Below, piece by piece: positions 37,638-46,854 of a DNA stretch of 64,000 nucleotides. Every line of letters begins with the position of its first letter. The stretch's first letter is position 1. This DNA comes from an uncultured Flavobacteriales bacterium (GTDB taxonomy: Bacteria; Bacteroidota; Bacteroidia; Flavobacteriales; Crocinitomicaceae). The stretch spans positions 1-64,000 of the forward strand of contig CAMLIF010000006.1 of assembly GCA_946479985.1 (NCBI GenBank). The letters are read 5' to 3'. Under the pieces are notes generated by a model that saw nothing but the letters and a program-made list of their open reading frames with translations, was not told the origin of the DNA and ran no database searches. Position numbers and translations under genes: made by a program.

Positions 37638-38270
37638 ATGGATCACTACAAGGAAAATGCTGAAAGCTGGAATAAGGTTGCCAGGTTGTACGAAGAAAAA
37701 TTCATGGAACTGGATTATTACAACGAATCGTATGATTTTTTCCTGAACCTTTTGTCTTCATCTCAGGATGAAGTTCTTGAACTGGCTTGCGGGCCCGGTA
37801 TAATAACCCGATACCTGCTCAGAAAGCGCCCCGATTTGAACATGCTTGCTACAGATGTTGCACCTAACATGCTTGAAATTGCAGCAAAAAATAATCCAAC
37901 TGCTCGTTTTCAATTGCTTGATTCCAGGAATATTCTTTCACTTGATCAAACATTCGATGCTTTGGTAATCGGATTTTGCATCCCATATATGCCAGATGAA
38001 GACGTGCAGAAACTTTTGGCAGACGGGTTTCAGCTGCTTAATGAAAATGGAATACTTTACCTCAGTTTTATCTCAGGTGACGCTTCACTGTCAGGACCAA
38101 GGACCGGAAGTTCAGGAGATTCAATGTATTTTTACTATCATCGCACAGAACACATCCGGGAAAATCTCACAAAAAACGGTTTTGCGATCAAACGGATCTT
38201 CGAAGTAGAATATCCGTTACCGGAGGACCAAACAGAAATTCATACTATCATTTGTGCAGTAAAAATTTGA
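37638..38270 (+). CDS. class I SAM-dependent methyltransferase
   Basis: 210 residues. AdoMet-binding motif I is ELACGPGIITRYLL (ELACGPG at 48-54), with LNMLATDVAPNMLEIA as motif II and FDALVIGFCIPYMPDE as motif IV. Rossmann-fold methyltransferase, small-molecule or peptide substrate unknown. Starts 14 bases after the TPR gene and is followed two bases later by an acetyltransferase gene. Confidence 0.85.
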   Translation: MDHYKENAESWNKVARLYEEKFMELDYYNESYDFFLNLLSSSQDEVLELACGPGIITRYLLRKRPDLNMLATDVAPNMLEIAAKNNPTARFQLLDSRNILSLDQTFDALVIGFCIPYMPDEDVQKLLADGFQLLNENGILYLSFISGDASLSGPRTGSSGDSMYFYYHRTEHIRENLTKNGFAIKRIFEVEYPLPEDQTEIHTIICAVKI

Positions 38271-38272
38271 TT

Positions 38273-38794
38273 ATGATCTCTTATCAATCATATGAAACAG
38301 AACGGTTAATCGTTCGATCCACAACTGCTGAAGATGCCGGATTTCTTCTGACGATCTTCAATTCTCCCAAATGGCTGCGATTCATTGGCGACAGAAATGT
38401 TCACACTATTGCAGAAGCTGAAAAATACATCGAAGACCGAATTACATCTCAATATAAACGTTTGGGTTACGGACATTATATCGTAGAATTGAAAGCCGAC
38501 GGAACCAAAATAGGAACCTGCGGATTGTATGACAGACCGGGATTAGAGGGAATTGATATCGGCTTCGCATTTCTGCCGGAATATGAAGGAAAAGGATATG
38601 CGTATGAATCAGCCGAAGCAGTAAAAAATGCAGCTTTCAACCAATTTAATATTCCTGAACTGGTCGCAATCACTACCAAAGACAATTTTGCTTCACAAAA
38701 ACTCCTGGAAAAACTGGGATTGGAAAATCAGGGCGACATTCAAATGCCGGGTGAAGAAGAAGTGCTTTTTTTCTACAAAATGAGAAAACCATAG
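38273..38794 (+). CDS. GNAT-family N-acetyltransferase (RimJ-like)
   Basis: 173 residues from the ATG at 38273. Starts MISYQSYETERLIVRSTTAED, the usual RimJ/RimL-type opening, with LPEYEGKGYAYESAEAVKN as the acetyl-CoA pyrophosphate loop and VAITTKDNFASQKLLEKLGL as the end of the fold. Acetylates a protein N-terminus or a small amine; substrate not readable. Two bases after the methyltransferase gene. Confidence 0.88.
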   Translation: MISYQSYETERLIVRSTTAEDAGFLLTIFNSPKWLRFIGDRNVHTIAEAEKYIEDRITSQYKRLGYGHYIVELKADGTKIGTCGLYDRPGLEGIDIGFAFLPEYEGKGYAYESAEAVKNAAFNQFNIPELVAITTKDNFASQKLLEKLGLENQGDIQMPGEEEVLFFYKMRKP

Positions 38795-38837
38795 CAGCCA
38801 AAGCGCCTCATTCGTCTTTTTTGAATACTTTTAGTTC

Positions 38838-39560
38838 ATGAAAACAGCAGCAATCACCTGTCTTTTTTGCTTTATTTTAAGTTTTTCTTTTTCGCAACAA
38901 GGTCATTACAAATGGGAAGAGGGACTTTCTGTTTACGATGCAACTTTCGATACGCAAAATTATTCTCACGAGCAGATCAATCAGATTCATCACTACCTGT
39001 TGAATCAGGCCAAAGGTATGTTTGAAGTAGGTCATGTCTGGGACATTCACCAAATGACTGATACGACTAAAATCATTGAATTGGATTCGTTTTACAATGA
39101 AGCGAATAAGATCTATACTACTTTGAAACTTCCTGAAGGAAAATTTTGGAGCGATTTATTAGCGCAGCGAAAAACTGAATTAAATGAATGGTACAAAGCT
39201 GAAACAACATTTCTTCAAAGCTTTTACAACCCGTCAGTTCTATTAGACAAAACGCATCCTGATTGTTATTCTACTGCACAGGCATTGAATGGAACGGATG
39301 AAGAGTTACTGGAGGCATGGAGAGTTTTGGTGGAAGAACAGAAAAAGAAAAACTGTTGTCCGGAAGAGGTAGAGAAAAAATACCTCTCTGAGCTAAGCTC
39401 GGAATACCAGCTCTTATACGCACGTATGGAAGTAAGTATTTACGCCTGGTGGAATTGCCGCAATAATTACATTCCATATGTCAATGATGATGAAGGACTT
39501 ATTTTCAAAGAATTTTTGGCACTTTTCTTGAGCGTGCACGAAATTCAAATGGAAGATTAG
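38838..39560 (+). CDS. secreted protein of unknown function
   Basis: 240 residues. Signal peptide ending FSFSQ. The mature protein is mainly helical by composition, with several conserved-looking Trp and Cys residues (ARMEVSIYAWWNCRNNYIPY, NCCPEEVEKKY). No domain recognised. A separate gene from the acetyltransferase, 43 bases upstream. Confidence 0.55.
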   Translation: MKTAAITCLFCFILSFSFSQQGHYKWEEGLSVYDATFDTQNYSHEQINQIHHYLLNQAKGMFEVGHVWDIHQMTDTTKIIELDSFYNEANKIYTTLKLPEGKFWSDLLAQRKTELNEWYKAETTFLQSFYNPSVLLDKTHPDCYSTAQALNGTDEELLEAWRVLVEEQKKKNCCPEEVEKKYLSELSSEYQLLYARMEVSIYAWWNCRNNYIPYVNDDEGLIFKEFLALFLSVHEIQMED

Positions 39561-39609
39561 CTAATTTTAGATACTGCTCTTTCACAAAACCTTATTCAAA
39601 ATTTAAACT

Positions 39610-39942
39610 ATGAAACTACTTACTACACTTTGTTTAATGCTTGGAACTTCCAGCTTGTTCGGCCAAAAAGTTTATTCCGTTCAATACGAATCACAGGCTG
39701 ACGTAAAAGTCTTCGTTGTTGATTACGAATCACAGGCAGATCTGAAAGTTTACAAAGTAAAATACGAAAGCCAGGCCGGTACCAATGACGGAAAATGGTT
39801 TTTTACCGAGTATGAAAGCCAGGCTAAAAAAACAATCTACTTTGTTCAATATGAATCACAAGCTGATCTGAAAATATTCTTTGTCGATTATGAATCTCAG
39901 GCCGGATGGAAAAATTCGGGGAAGCAGCAGTTGATGTACTAA
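39610..39942 (+). CDS. secreted DUF6150-type repeat protein
   Basis: 110 residues. Signal peptide ending SSLFG, then six short repeats each containing YESQA, with period 13 in most (YESQADVKVFVVD, YESQADLKVYKVK, YESQAKKTIYFVQ, YESQADLKIFFVD; the third and last are longer or truncated). Alternating hydrophobic and polar residues in each unit predict a stack of beta strands. This looks like the DUF6150 family. No function is known to me. Followed by an unrelated gene at 39950. Confidence 0.75.
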   Translation: MKLLTTLCLMLGTSSLFGQKVYSVQYESQADVKVFVVDYESQADLKVYKVKYESQAGTNDGKWFFTEYESQAKKTIYFVQYESQADLKIFFVDYESQAGWKNSGKQQLMY

Positions 39943-39949
39943 TCCATTC

Positions 39950-40624
39950 ATGCAATTCAGGTTAATACCAATCATTGATAAAATGGTGGAATTCTACTCG
40001 GTTCCACCTTCTATTGAACGTTTTAACAAATACCTTTCAATTCTTGAAGGACAAACGAAAGGAAACCTGGAAATTCCGATTGGTTCCTACAACCCAATGG
40101 CGAAAGAGCATGTTCGTGAACGCTTACTGGAACTCAAACAACTAAATACCGAAGAAGTCGTGGAGGAAACGCTTTCACTTCTGAACCGGCAAAACAACTA
40201 TCCGGAATTGACTTTCGGAGTTTGTCTGAACCTGGCCGATGATCTGCACGGCGGCTGGACAAACAGAATCACTACTAATTATCAAAGTAAGTTTCAAATT
40301 CACCCCTTGGTGAAGCGCCATTTTTGTACACCCCACTTTTGGACAAGCGAAACCTTTTCTACCGATCTGATTGTTTCCCGAACCAAAGAATATGTCTTTC
40401 ATACCTTGTATTTCTTAGATCATGGAAAGCCGGTAACTCTGAACGATCACGTTGAACAATTAAACTTCGTTCAACATAATCTGAGCGGCAACTTCACTTC
40501 AATTTCCGCAAAAAAGTCTTTCGAACAGTATAAATCTTCCGAAGATTACTCCGTCATCATCAATTTTCTTTATGGCGATAATGCCAGCGAATTACTTGGT
40601 TTCCGAAGTCTTGGCATTGATTAA
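39950..40624 (+). CDS. hypothetical protein
   Basis: 224 residues without signal peptide or transmembrane segment. Contains LADDLHGGWTNRITTNY and RHFCTPHFWTSETFS with several His and Trp, which could be a metal or ligand site, but no known pattern is matched. Starts seven bases after the DUF6150 gene. Alternative ATG at 39983. Confidence 0.5.
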   Translation: MQFRLIPIIDKMVEFYSVPPSIERFNKYLSILEGQTKGNLEIPIGSYNPMAKEHVRERLLELKQLNTEEVVEETLSLLNRQNNYPELTFGVCLNLADDLHGGWTNRITTNYQSKFQIHPLVKRHFCTPHFWTSETFSTDLIVSRTKEYVFHTLYFLDHGKPVTLNDHVEQLNFVQHNLSGNFTSISAKKSFEQYKSSEDYSVIINFLYGDNASELLGFRSLGID

Positions 40625-40715
40625 TTCTGTGTTCCCTCCCTTCCTGAATCTTGAAAAAAAGGGTAATTGGTCGGCAACAAAAATCATTTCGGTTTTAAAA
40701 TATCTTAATTCACTT

Positions 40716-40760
40716 TAGCGCAGCGCCTGCCTGTATGCTTAGGCAGACAGGTTAGCGAGC
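40716..40760. repeat. imperfect palindromic intergenic element
   Basis: CTGCCT (40727-40732) pairs with AGGCAG (40741-40746) across TGCTT-type loop, with outer partial pairing (AGCG ... TTAGCG). GC-richer than its surroundings. The following bases to about 40800 (TTCGTGCATTCGCGGCAAC) also look like mobile intergenic sequence. No gene is near its centre. Confidence 0.4.
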
Positions 40761-40844
40761 ATGAAATTCGTGCATTCGCGGCAACTTTCACGAACATATT
40801 TGGTGGCCAGCTGAAAATAATCTGAATTTTTCATCTCAAAATAT

Positions 40845-40890
40845 TTTGAGCAACCAAAAAGTTGCATATATTTGCAATCAAACGGTTGCA
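40845..40890 (+). promoter_or_regulatory. promoter and candidate operators of the ArsR gene
   Basis: TTTG (40845-40848), 18 bases, TATATTTG (40867-40874, exact TAnnTTTG). Two inverted repeats overlap it: GCAAC-N6-GTTGC (40850-40865, in the spacer) and TGCAA-N8-TTGCA (40873-40890, straddling the end of the -7 box). Their centres are 24 bases apart. They are natural sites for the ArsR protein encoded directly downstream to repress its own transcript. Confidence 0.6.
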
Positions 40891-40907
40891 TAAATAAAGT
40901 TTTGAAT

Positions 40908-41228
40908 ATGAAAAGAGATGTTTTTCAAGCCATTGCCGATCCAACGAGAAGATTAATTCTCACTTTGCTGGCAACCCAGGCCATGACACCAAATGCCCTG
41001 GCCGAGCATTTTGACACCAGCCGACAAGCAGTTTCCAAACATATTCGATTACTTGATGAATGCGAGCTGTTGACAATCACGAAACAAGGTAGAGAAATAC
41101 ATTACCGTCTAAAGGTCGAGAAAATGCAAGAAATTGATCAATGGCTCCAACAATTCAGAGCAATTTGGGAAGATCGTTTTAATCAGTTAGACGATGTATT
41201 GGAACAATTAAAAAAATCAAAAAAATAA
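40908..41228 (+). CDS. ArsR-family transcriptional regulator
   Basis: 106 residues from the ATG at 40908; upstream in-frame codons overlap the -7 box. Winged-helix with [55 protein letters not shown], the SdpR-like type without metal-binding cysteines. Precedes an SRPBCC-VOC gene by four bases, the common regulator-effector pairing. Probably autoregulated through the inverted repeats at 40850-40890. Confidence 0.92.
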   Translation: MKRDVFQAIADPTRRLILTLLATQAMTPNALAEHFDTSRQAVSKHIRLLDECELLTITKQGREIHYRLKVEKMQEIDQWLQQFRAIWEDRFNQLDDVLEQLKKSKK

Positions 41229-41232
41229 GAAG

Positions 41233-42195
41233 ATGAAAAATAGTTTGTTTTTGAATTTCAACGCCGATAAGGCGAACAATAAAATTTACGTTGAACGTGA
41301 ATTCGCGGCTGCTGTAGATTTAGTATGGGAATCGTGGACGAACCCTGAGATCCTAGATTTGTGGTGGGCACCACGACCATGGAAAACAGTTACTCAGTCA
41401 ATGAACTTTGTTCCCGGAGGAAGATGGCTTTATTACATGAGCGGTCCGAGTGGTGAAAGACATTACAGTTTTGCTGATTACGAGAAGATTGAAACGCAGG
41501 TAATGTATACAGGAAAAGATGGTTTTTGTGACGAAGCAGGGAACATCAATACTCAAATGCCACAAACAAACTGGGAAGTTGCATTCAAAGAAGAAAACGG
41601 AAATACACGTGTAAATGTCACTCTGACCTTCAAAACGTTGGAAGACCTGGAAGGAATCATCACTATGGGCTTCAAAGAAGGATTCCTTTCTGCAATGGAA
41701 AACCTCGACGAGTTTATCAACGCACAATTTCAGTTGCGAAAAGACAAAAAACCAAACAATGAAGCACGTGTTTCATGGTATGTAAATTTTCCCGGGAACA
41801 CAGAAGAAGCCATGAACTTTTATAAAAGTGTTTTCAAAACAGACTTTGTAAATGGTTTACAGCGTTTCGGGGAAGTTACTCAAACACCGGAAAATCCGAT
41901 GGCAGACTTTATCAAAGATATGATCCTGCATTCAGAATTACCGCTTTTAGGAAATCATGTTTTGATGGCAACAGATGCTCCGAAGGAAATGGGATTTGAT
42001 TTAGTGACCGGGAACAATATGCACATCAACCTGGAACCGGATTCCAGAGAAGAAGCCGACCGCATTTTCAATGAACTTTCAGCAGGCGGAAAAGTGACTA
42101 TGCCTTTAGAAGATATGTTCTTTGGTTCCTATTACGGAAGCTTTACAGATAAATACGGAATTAACTGGATGGTGAATTACCAACCTAAGAACTAA
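41233..42195 (+). CDS. SRPBCC (AHSA1-type) and VOC (PhnB-like) fusion protein
   Basis: 320 residues. Residues 1-165 are an AHSA1/START-like SRPBCC domain (REFAAAVDLVWESWTNPEILDLWWAPRPWKT, then FCDEAGN and GFKEGFLSAMENLDEFI), residues 175-320 a PhnB-like VOC domain (VSWYVNFPGNTEEAMNFYKSVF, then EMGFDLVTGNNMHINLEPDS and GSFTDKYGINWMVNYQ). Such proteins are usually separate; the fusion suggests linked function. Ligand unknown. Co-transcribed with the ArsR gene. Confidence 0.82.
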   Translation: MKNSLFLNFNADKANNKIYVEREFAAAVDLVWESWTNPEILDLWWAPRPWKTVTQSMNFVPGGRWLYYMSGPSGERHYSFADYEKIETQVMYTGKDGFCDEAGNINTQMPQTNWEVAFKEENGNTRVNVTLTFKTLEDLEGIITMGFKEGFLSAMENLDEFINAQFQLRKDKKPNNEARVSWYVNFPGNTEEAMNFYKSVFKTDFVNGLQRFGEVTQTPENPMADFIKDMILHSELPLLGNHVLMATDAPKEMGFDLVTGNNMHINLEPDSREEADRIFNELSAGGKVTMPLEDMFFGSYYGSFTDKYGINWMVNYQPKN

Positions 42196-42288
42196 TTGTT
42201 TCAGATTATTGATGTTCACCACATTCCGTCTCTCTGTTTTAGAACTGAATCCTGGGAAACATGATAAGGAAGAAAACCAAGCTGTGAT

Positions 42289-42443
42289 TTTCCCGCAGAC
42301 GGACACGGACGAGCACAGAGGTTTATAAGTTTCTAGAGTTCAGTCAAGTATCAAGTAATCTGTCCCGGGACAGATTACTTACTTATGTGATCATTCAGAT
42401 ATATGCCCAACATCAGCGAACTTCAGCGCTCCTCTGCGGGAAA
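42289..42443. repeat. nested inverted-repeat element between convergent genes
   Basis: Outer arms TTTCCCGCAGA (42289-42299) and TCTGCGGGAAA (42433-42443) are exact inverted copies. At the centre lies a perfect 28-bp palindrome (42353-42380) with half-arm AAGTAATCTGTCCC. The two centres (42366 and 42366.5) coincide. No coding sequence inside. Could be a palindromic mobile unit or a bidirectional terminator region. Confidence 0.6.
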
Positions 42444-42445
42444 TA

Positions 42446-44887
42446 TTACTCCATTTTACCCGAAGCCAGTTTGAAACTAATTCGGTAATAGAACAATGGA
42501 AGGAATCCCAGTTGCGTTTTTTCAGCAATAGGCTCTGCATCCGGATTCACCAGGTTCGGCGCATACGCCAAACTCAAAATGTTTCGTGTGTTGAATAAGT
42601 TCACCAAATCCAGACCGATTTCATGAGTTGCTTTATCCGCGTTTAATTTCCAGCTCACTTTCAGATCGGCTCTGAAATAGTCTTTAAACTGACGCTCGTT
42701 GAACAAACTGTCTGAATAGATTAATTCGTTTTGAGCCTCAGTCTGCTCAAGGTCAACGTAACCGTAACGTTTTCCGCCGGCAACAGTAACTTTTCCGCCT
42801 ATACCAATGGTGTGTTTTGCGTTCAGCTTAAACTCTTTCCCGAATAAGACGTTTGTAGTGTACAAGCCATTGTAAGAAGTATTTCTCTCAACTCCGTCAC
42901 TTCCTTTATACTTACTGTCATACAAAGAAGCCGTAAAGAGTACATAAAAGCTTTTATTGAAATATTTCTGAATGGTTAATTCGATACCGTAATTCACACC
43001 TGTTCCAGTATTCTTCAATGTATCCGGAAAGAAACGTGCAAAACCGCTTCCCTGGTTAATCATGGAAAAAGCAGACGGCTGAACTGTTACAGGAATCTGA
43101 TACAAGTATTGGTAATAAACCTCGGAACGAATAACAAATCCCTTTTTCAAACCTTTCTCGAAACCAAGCGCACTGTGAGCTGCCTTAGAAAAACCCATTT
43201 TCTTGTTATGCAGGTTGGTGTTTCCCTGTGCATCTGTCAAATGATAGGTATATGTATAATATGGTTGCGTTTGACTATGTAATCCAACTCCGCCAAAAAA
43301 CGACCACTCTTTCTCCGTATTGTATTTGAATCCGGCTCTCGGCTCTAAGGCACTCAGGCTATTCGATAAACTGAAGTACTGACTATGTAGACCGGCAGTT
43401 ACCTGAAAATTGTCAGTGACCTTGTATTTCCATTGAACAAAAGGCTGAAGAATAACGGCAGAACCGGTATAATCCCAGCGATTGATAAATGCAGTATGCG
43501 TTTGGTTTTTTACCGAATCGATCATGTTGAATACCAGGAAATCTGAATTCAGTCCGAATCGTAAAACATGTTGCTTTGAAATCTTGTGATTAAAAACAGC
43601 TGCGAAGGAGGTTTTTGTTGTTTTGAACTGGTAGCCCATTAGCGCATAAACGCTGTCTATATTGATACGGACTTGTTCCTGCCCGTCAACAGTTGTAGTG
43701 TCGAGCGAACGAATGAGGTAGTTATGATGCGAATGCTGTTCCTCAATTGATTGCGCTAAAGTTGCAGTAAAAAAGGTTTTTTCGTTCAACGACTTTTTAT
43801 ACGTCAACCCCATTGTTCCCATGGAAGTACCGAAATACTGATCGCGGTCTCCTTCCCCATAAAACTCGGTTGATAATTCTGTTTGGTCTGAGATCATAAT
43901 AGCAATTTCACTTTTACCGCCCAAACCCCAAAACGAAAGCTGTCCTCTGTTCTTCAACGGAAAATTAAAGCGAAAAGCCACGTCACCATATACCGGAACG
44001 GCATCTGTTCCAATCTTAATTCCCATGAACTGGAATAAACTCAAAGTGGAATAACGGCCCATGAACAAATAGCTGCTTCCTTTTCTTTTAGAGAGCGGGC
44101 CTTCTGCCAGAACTTCGGTTCCGAGGAAACCGAACTGCCCGGTAAACTCATGGCGTTCATTGTTTCCGTTTCGCAATTTTAAATCGAAAATTCCCGAAAG
44201 TGAATTCCCGTATTCTGCCGGGAAAGCCGACATAAAGAAATCCGAATTGGCTAAACTCTTGTTATTAATAATGGAAACAGGTCCGCCGGAAGAACCTGAA
44301 ATGGAAAAATGAGATGGATTCGGAATATCAATTCCTTCTACCTTATAAACGATTCCCAGAGGTGAATTTCCTCTTACAACAATATCATTTCTGGAATCAT
44401 CTGCTCCCTGAACACCGGCAAAGTTACTGGCCATTCGTGCGGGATCTCCGCGTGAACCGGCAAAACGCTCGGTTTCTGCAACTGAGAATTGCTGAGCTGA
44501 AACCGTTGCCATGTCATTCTTTACTTCTCCCTCTTTCACCCCGGAAATAAGAACTTCCTGAATTTCATTTACCTGTTCCTGCAATTTTACATCATAAACC
44601 GCCTGATTGCCTGAATTGACTGTAATACTGATAGTTGTTGGTTCGAATCCAGGAAAAGAAACATGCATCTCGTGCTTACCAACCGGAACATTCTCCAAAC
44701 GATAATCGCCATTTTCATCTGTGACTACGCCGATCATTTTATTTTCAGGAAGTAAAATCTTGACCGTTACACCGATCATTTCGTATTCGGTTTCTGTTTC
44801 ACGAACTTTCCCGCGAACAATTTGAGTAGGCTGCGCCCACATTTGCACGTAAAGGCACAAAAAGGCAATTAAGCATGTCAGTTTCAT
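42446..44887 (-). CDS. TonB-dependent receptor with carboxypeptidase-like N-terminal domain
   Basis: 813 residues. Signal peptide (KLTCLIAFLCLYVQMWAQ), then a CarboxypepD_reg-like domain (residues 20-105; VVTDENGDYRLENVPVGKHEMHVSFPGFE), plug domain (QQFSVAETERFAGSRGDPARMA then VVRGNSPLGIVYKVEGIDI), and an outer-membrane beta-barrel with alternating aromatic strands to the end. Energised by TonB for import of a large or scarce substrate. No SusD partner. It lies 19 bases downstream of a peptide-binding lipoprotein gene on the same strand and is likely co-transcribed. Confidence 0.9.
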   Translation of the reverse strand: MKLTCLIAFLCLYVQMWAQPTQIVRGKVRETETEYEMIGVTVKILLPENKMIGVVTDENGDYRLENVPVGKHEMHVSFPGFEPTTISITVNSGNQAVYDVKLQEQVNEIQEVLISGVKEGEVKNDMATVSAQQFSVAETERFAGSRGDPARMASNFAGVQGADDSRNDIVVRGNSPLGIVYKVEGIDIPNPSHFSISGSSGGPVSIINNKSLANSDFFMSAFPAEYGNSLSGIFDLKLRNGNNERHEFTGQFGFLGTEVLAEGPLSKRKGSSYLFMGRYSTLSLFQFMGIKIGTDAVPVYGDVAFRFNFPLKNRGQLSFWGLGGKSEIAIMISDQTELSTEFYGEGDRDQYFGTSMGTMGLTYKKSLNEKTFFTATLAQSIEEQHSHHNYLIRSLDTTTVDGQEQVRINIDSVYALMGYQFKTTKTSFAAVFNHKISKQHVLRFGLNSDFLVFNMIDSVKNQTHTAFINRWDYTGSAVILQPFVQWKYKVTDNFQVTAGLHSQYFSLSNSLSALEPRAGFKYNTEKEWSFFGGVGLHSQTQPYYTYTYHLTDAQGNTNLHNKKMGFSKAAHSALGFEKGLKKGFVIRSEVYYQYLYQIPVTVQPSAFSMINQGSGFARFFPDTLKNTGTGVNYGIELTIQKYFNKSFYVLFTASLYDSKYKGSDGVERNTSYNGLYTTNVLFGKEFKLNAKHTIGIGGKVTVAGGKRYGYVDLEQTEAQNELIYSDSLFNERQFKDYFRADLKVSWKLNADKATHEIGLDLVNLFNTRNILSLAYAPNLVNPDAEPIAEKTQLGFLPLFYYRISFKLASGKME

Positions 44888-44906
44888 AGAGCCAAAAATA
44901 GGGAAA

Positions 44907-46643
44907 CTACTGAATCGATTTCAAGAATTCTTCTTTTGTCCAGTCTTTCATGTATACTTCCTTCAGGTCGAGGAAATTCATTGCATTCACCTTCAGGTTC
45001 CGAACTTTTGAATAGCTTAATTGAAACTCATTTGCGTACCAAAGAACAATAATCGGAGGATCTTTCAGCAACTCTTTTTCAGCTTCTGCAAACAAACGAT
45101 AGCTTTCACGCTGTGAATTTGCTTCACGTGCCTGCTCAAAATACTTATCAAAAACCACATTCCGGTAACGGGCCTGATTCATTTGAGAAGGTGCTCCCGG
45201 GTTAGCAGGAAGGTAACCACCGTAGAAATTTCCTAGAAAAGTTTCCGGACTTGAGAAATCAGCAATCCACGCAGTTCTGAACATATCTCCGCGTGCGTAA
45301 TCAGCATCCTCATCCTTCAATTCAAACGAAGAGCCATCAATATTCACGTTGATACCAAGGTTCTGATAAATTTGCGAACTGATTTCTTCGGCAACAGCAC
45401 TGTTAACATCGCCGATATTAATACGCAGATTCACAGAGCCGAATCCTTTTCCATTTGGGAAACCCGCTTCGGCCAATAATTTTTTGGCTAATTCCGGGTT
45501 GTAAGAATAACCTGCTTTTTTTACACCTGAAAAGTCATATCCTTTAAACGCAGTTCCAATAGGCGGAACCATTCCATAAATTCCGTTTTCATGATATTGC
45601 CCGTGTAAAACGTCACGTGTAATTCGTTCCCGGTCTATGGCATAATTAAATGCCTGACGTACGCGTGGGTCTTTGAACCGTTCTTCATTCATATTGAAGA
45701 AGTAGTAGTTCGTGATCAACAGCGGGTTATTGTGAAGCACCATCAACGGCGGTTCCGAGTTAAAATCCTTAATTCTTCCTTCCAGCATTTCAGTAATTCT
45801 GGAAGTAGGCAGCGAACTTAAGAACTGGGTTTCACCGGATTCAAATTTCTCCAATTGCTCTAATTTTCTAGGTTCAACTATAAAAACAACCGAATCTAAA
45901 TAAGGCAATGAATTTCCTTTCTTGTCAGTGAGGTAATAATCCTCATTTTTGGTAAGCACAATTTGTTTTTCTTCTCCGTCAATAACTTCAGCAAGTACAA
46001 ACGGACCGGTCCCAACACAATCAGTTGCATTCGTTTTTCCGATTTTCTTCGAAACGATAGCTGCATTCACCTGGGCCAGTTTATTGATATAATTCGGGTC
46101 TGGTTTTTCAAGCGTCAATTCAAAAACATTGCCTTTAACTTTAAATCCTTTAATAGATTTCGCTTTTCCTTCGAAAAACTCGCGTGCCCCAACAACCTGG
46201 TTTCCAAACAATGAAATGTAGGCATTCGTCGCATCACCATTTTTATCAGGTCTGCACGATTCTTCAAAAGAATAAAGCACATCATCTAAAGTAAGTTGCC
46301 TGTCATCATCTGAAGTAAACATTTTGTGCGGGTGAAAAAGCACATCCTTCCGTATAGTAAATGAAAACACGCGTCCATCCGGTGAAATAGACCATTTTTC
46401 CGCCAATTGCGGCTGTACTGATAAATCTTCAGGATTAAAACTAACCAGGCATTCAGCAACCTGGGAAACCACTGTAGCAGAATAAGTATCTTTTATGTCC
46501 CTGGGCACAAAAGTACCCGGATCAATATCGAGACACAATTTCAGCGTTCCACCTGCAAATTCGAATTGTTGTTTGCTATCGGAAGAACAGGAAGGCAGCG
46601 AAATGACCAATAATAAGGAAATGCAGAGCAGTAATTTATTCAT
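44907..46643 (-). CDS. SBP_bac_5-type ABC transporter solute-binding lipoprotein
   Basis: 578 residues. Lipobox LPSC (residue about 19) after a hydrophobic signal. Family-5 extracellular solute-binding protein: GGTLKLCLDIDPGTFVPRDI, then LAEKWSISPDGRVFSFTIRKDVLFH, VGTGPFVLAE and RQAFNYAIDRERI, all features of peptide/nickel-binding periplasmic proteins. It is tethered to the membrane by the lipid. Permease and ATPase genes are not found nearby. First gene of a presumed operon with the TonB-dependent receptor. Confidence 0.9.
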   Translation of the reverse strand: MNKLLLCISLLLVISLPSCSSDSKQQFEFAGGTLKLCLDIDPGTFVPRDIKDTYSATVVSQVAECLVSFNPEDLSVQPQLAEKWSISPDGRVFSFTIRKDVLFHPHKMFTSDDDRQLTLDDVLYSFEESCRPDKNGDATNAYISLFGNQVVGAREFFEGKAKSIKGFKVKGNVFELTLEKPDPNYINKLAQVNAAIVSKKIGKTNATDCVGTGPFVLAEVIDGEEKQIVLTKNEDYYLTDKKGNSLPYLDSVVFIVEPRKLEQLEKFESGETQFLSSLPTSRITEMLEGRIKDFNSEPPLMVLHNNPLLITNYYFFNMNEERFKDPRVRQAFNYAIDRERITRDVLHGQYHENGIYGMVPPIGTAFKGYDFSGVKKAGYSYNPELAKKLLAEAGFPNGKGFGSVNLRINIGDVNSAVAEEISSQIYQNLGINVNIDGSSFELKDEDADYARGDMFRTAWIADFSSPETFLGNFYGGYLPANPGAPSQMNQARYRNVVFDKYFEQAREANSQRESYRLFAEAEKELLKDPPIIVLWYANEFQLSYSKVRNLKVNAMNFLDLKEVYMKDWTKEEFLKSIQ

Positions 46644-46854
46644 AAGTCGTTGTTATTTGTTGGATTACAAGTTTAGTAAAAATAAATGACACCCCTTTTT
46701 CACTATTGAACCATTAAGCATTTCTATTGATTAAACCGTAATATAAGATCAAATATAATAAACAGTTTTCGACGAAATACATTATACTGACGACTGAATT
46801 GATAATAAGCACCGCTGAAATTATTCCAACTAAATAAATAAATTACACGGTAAA

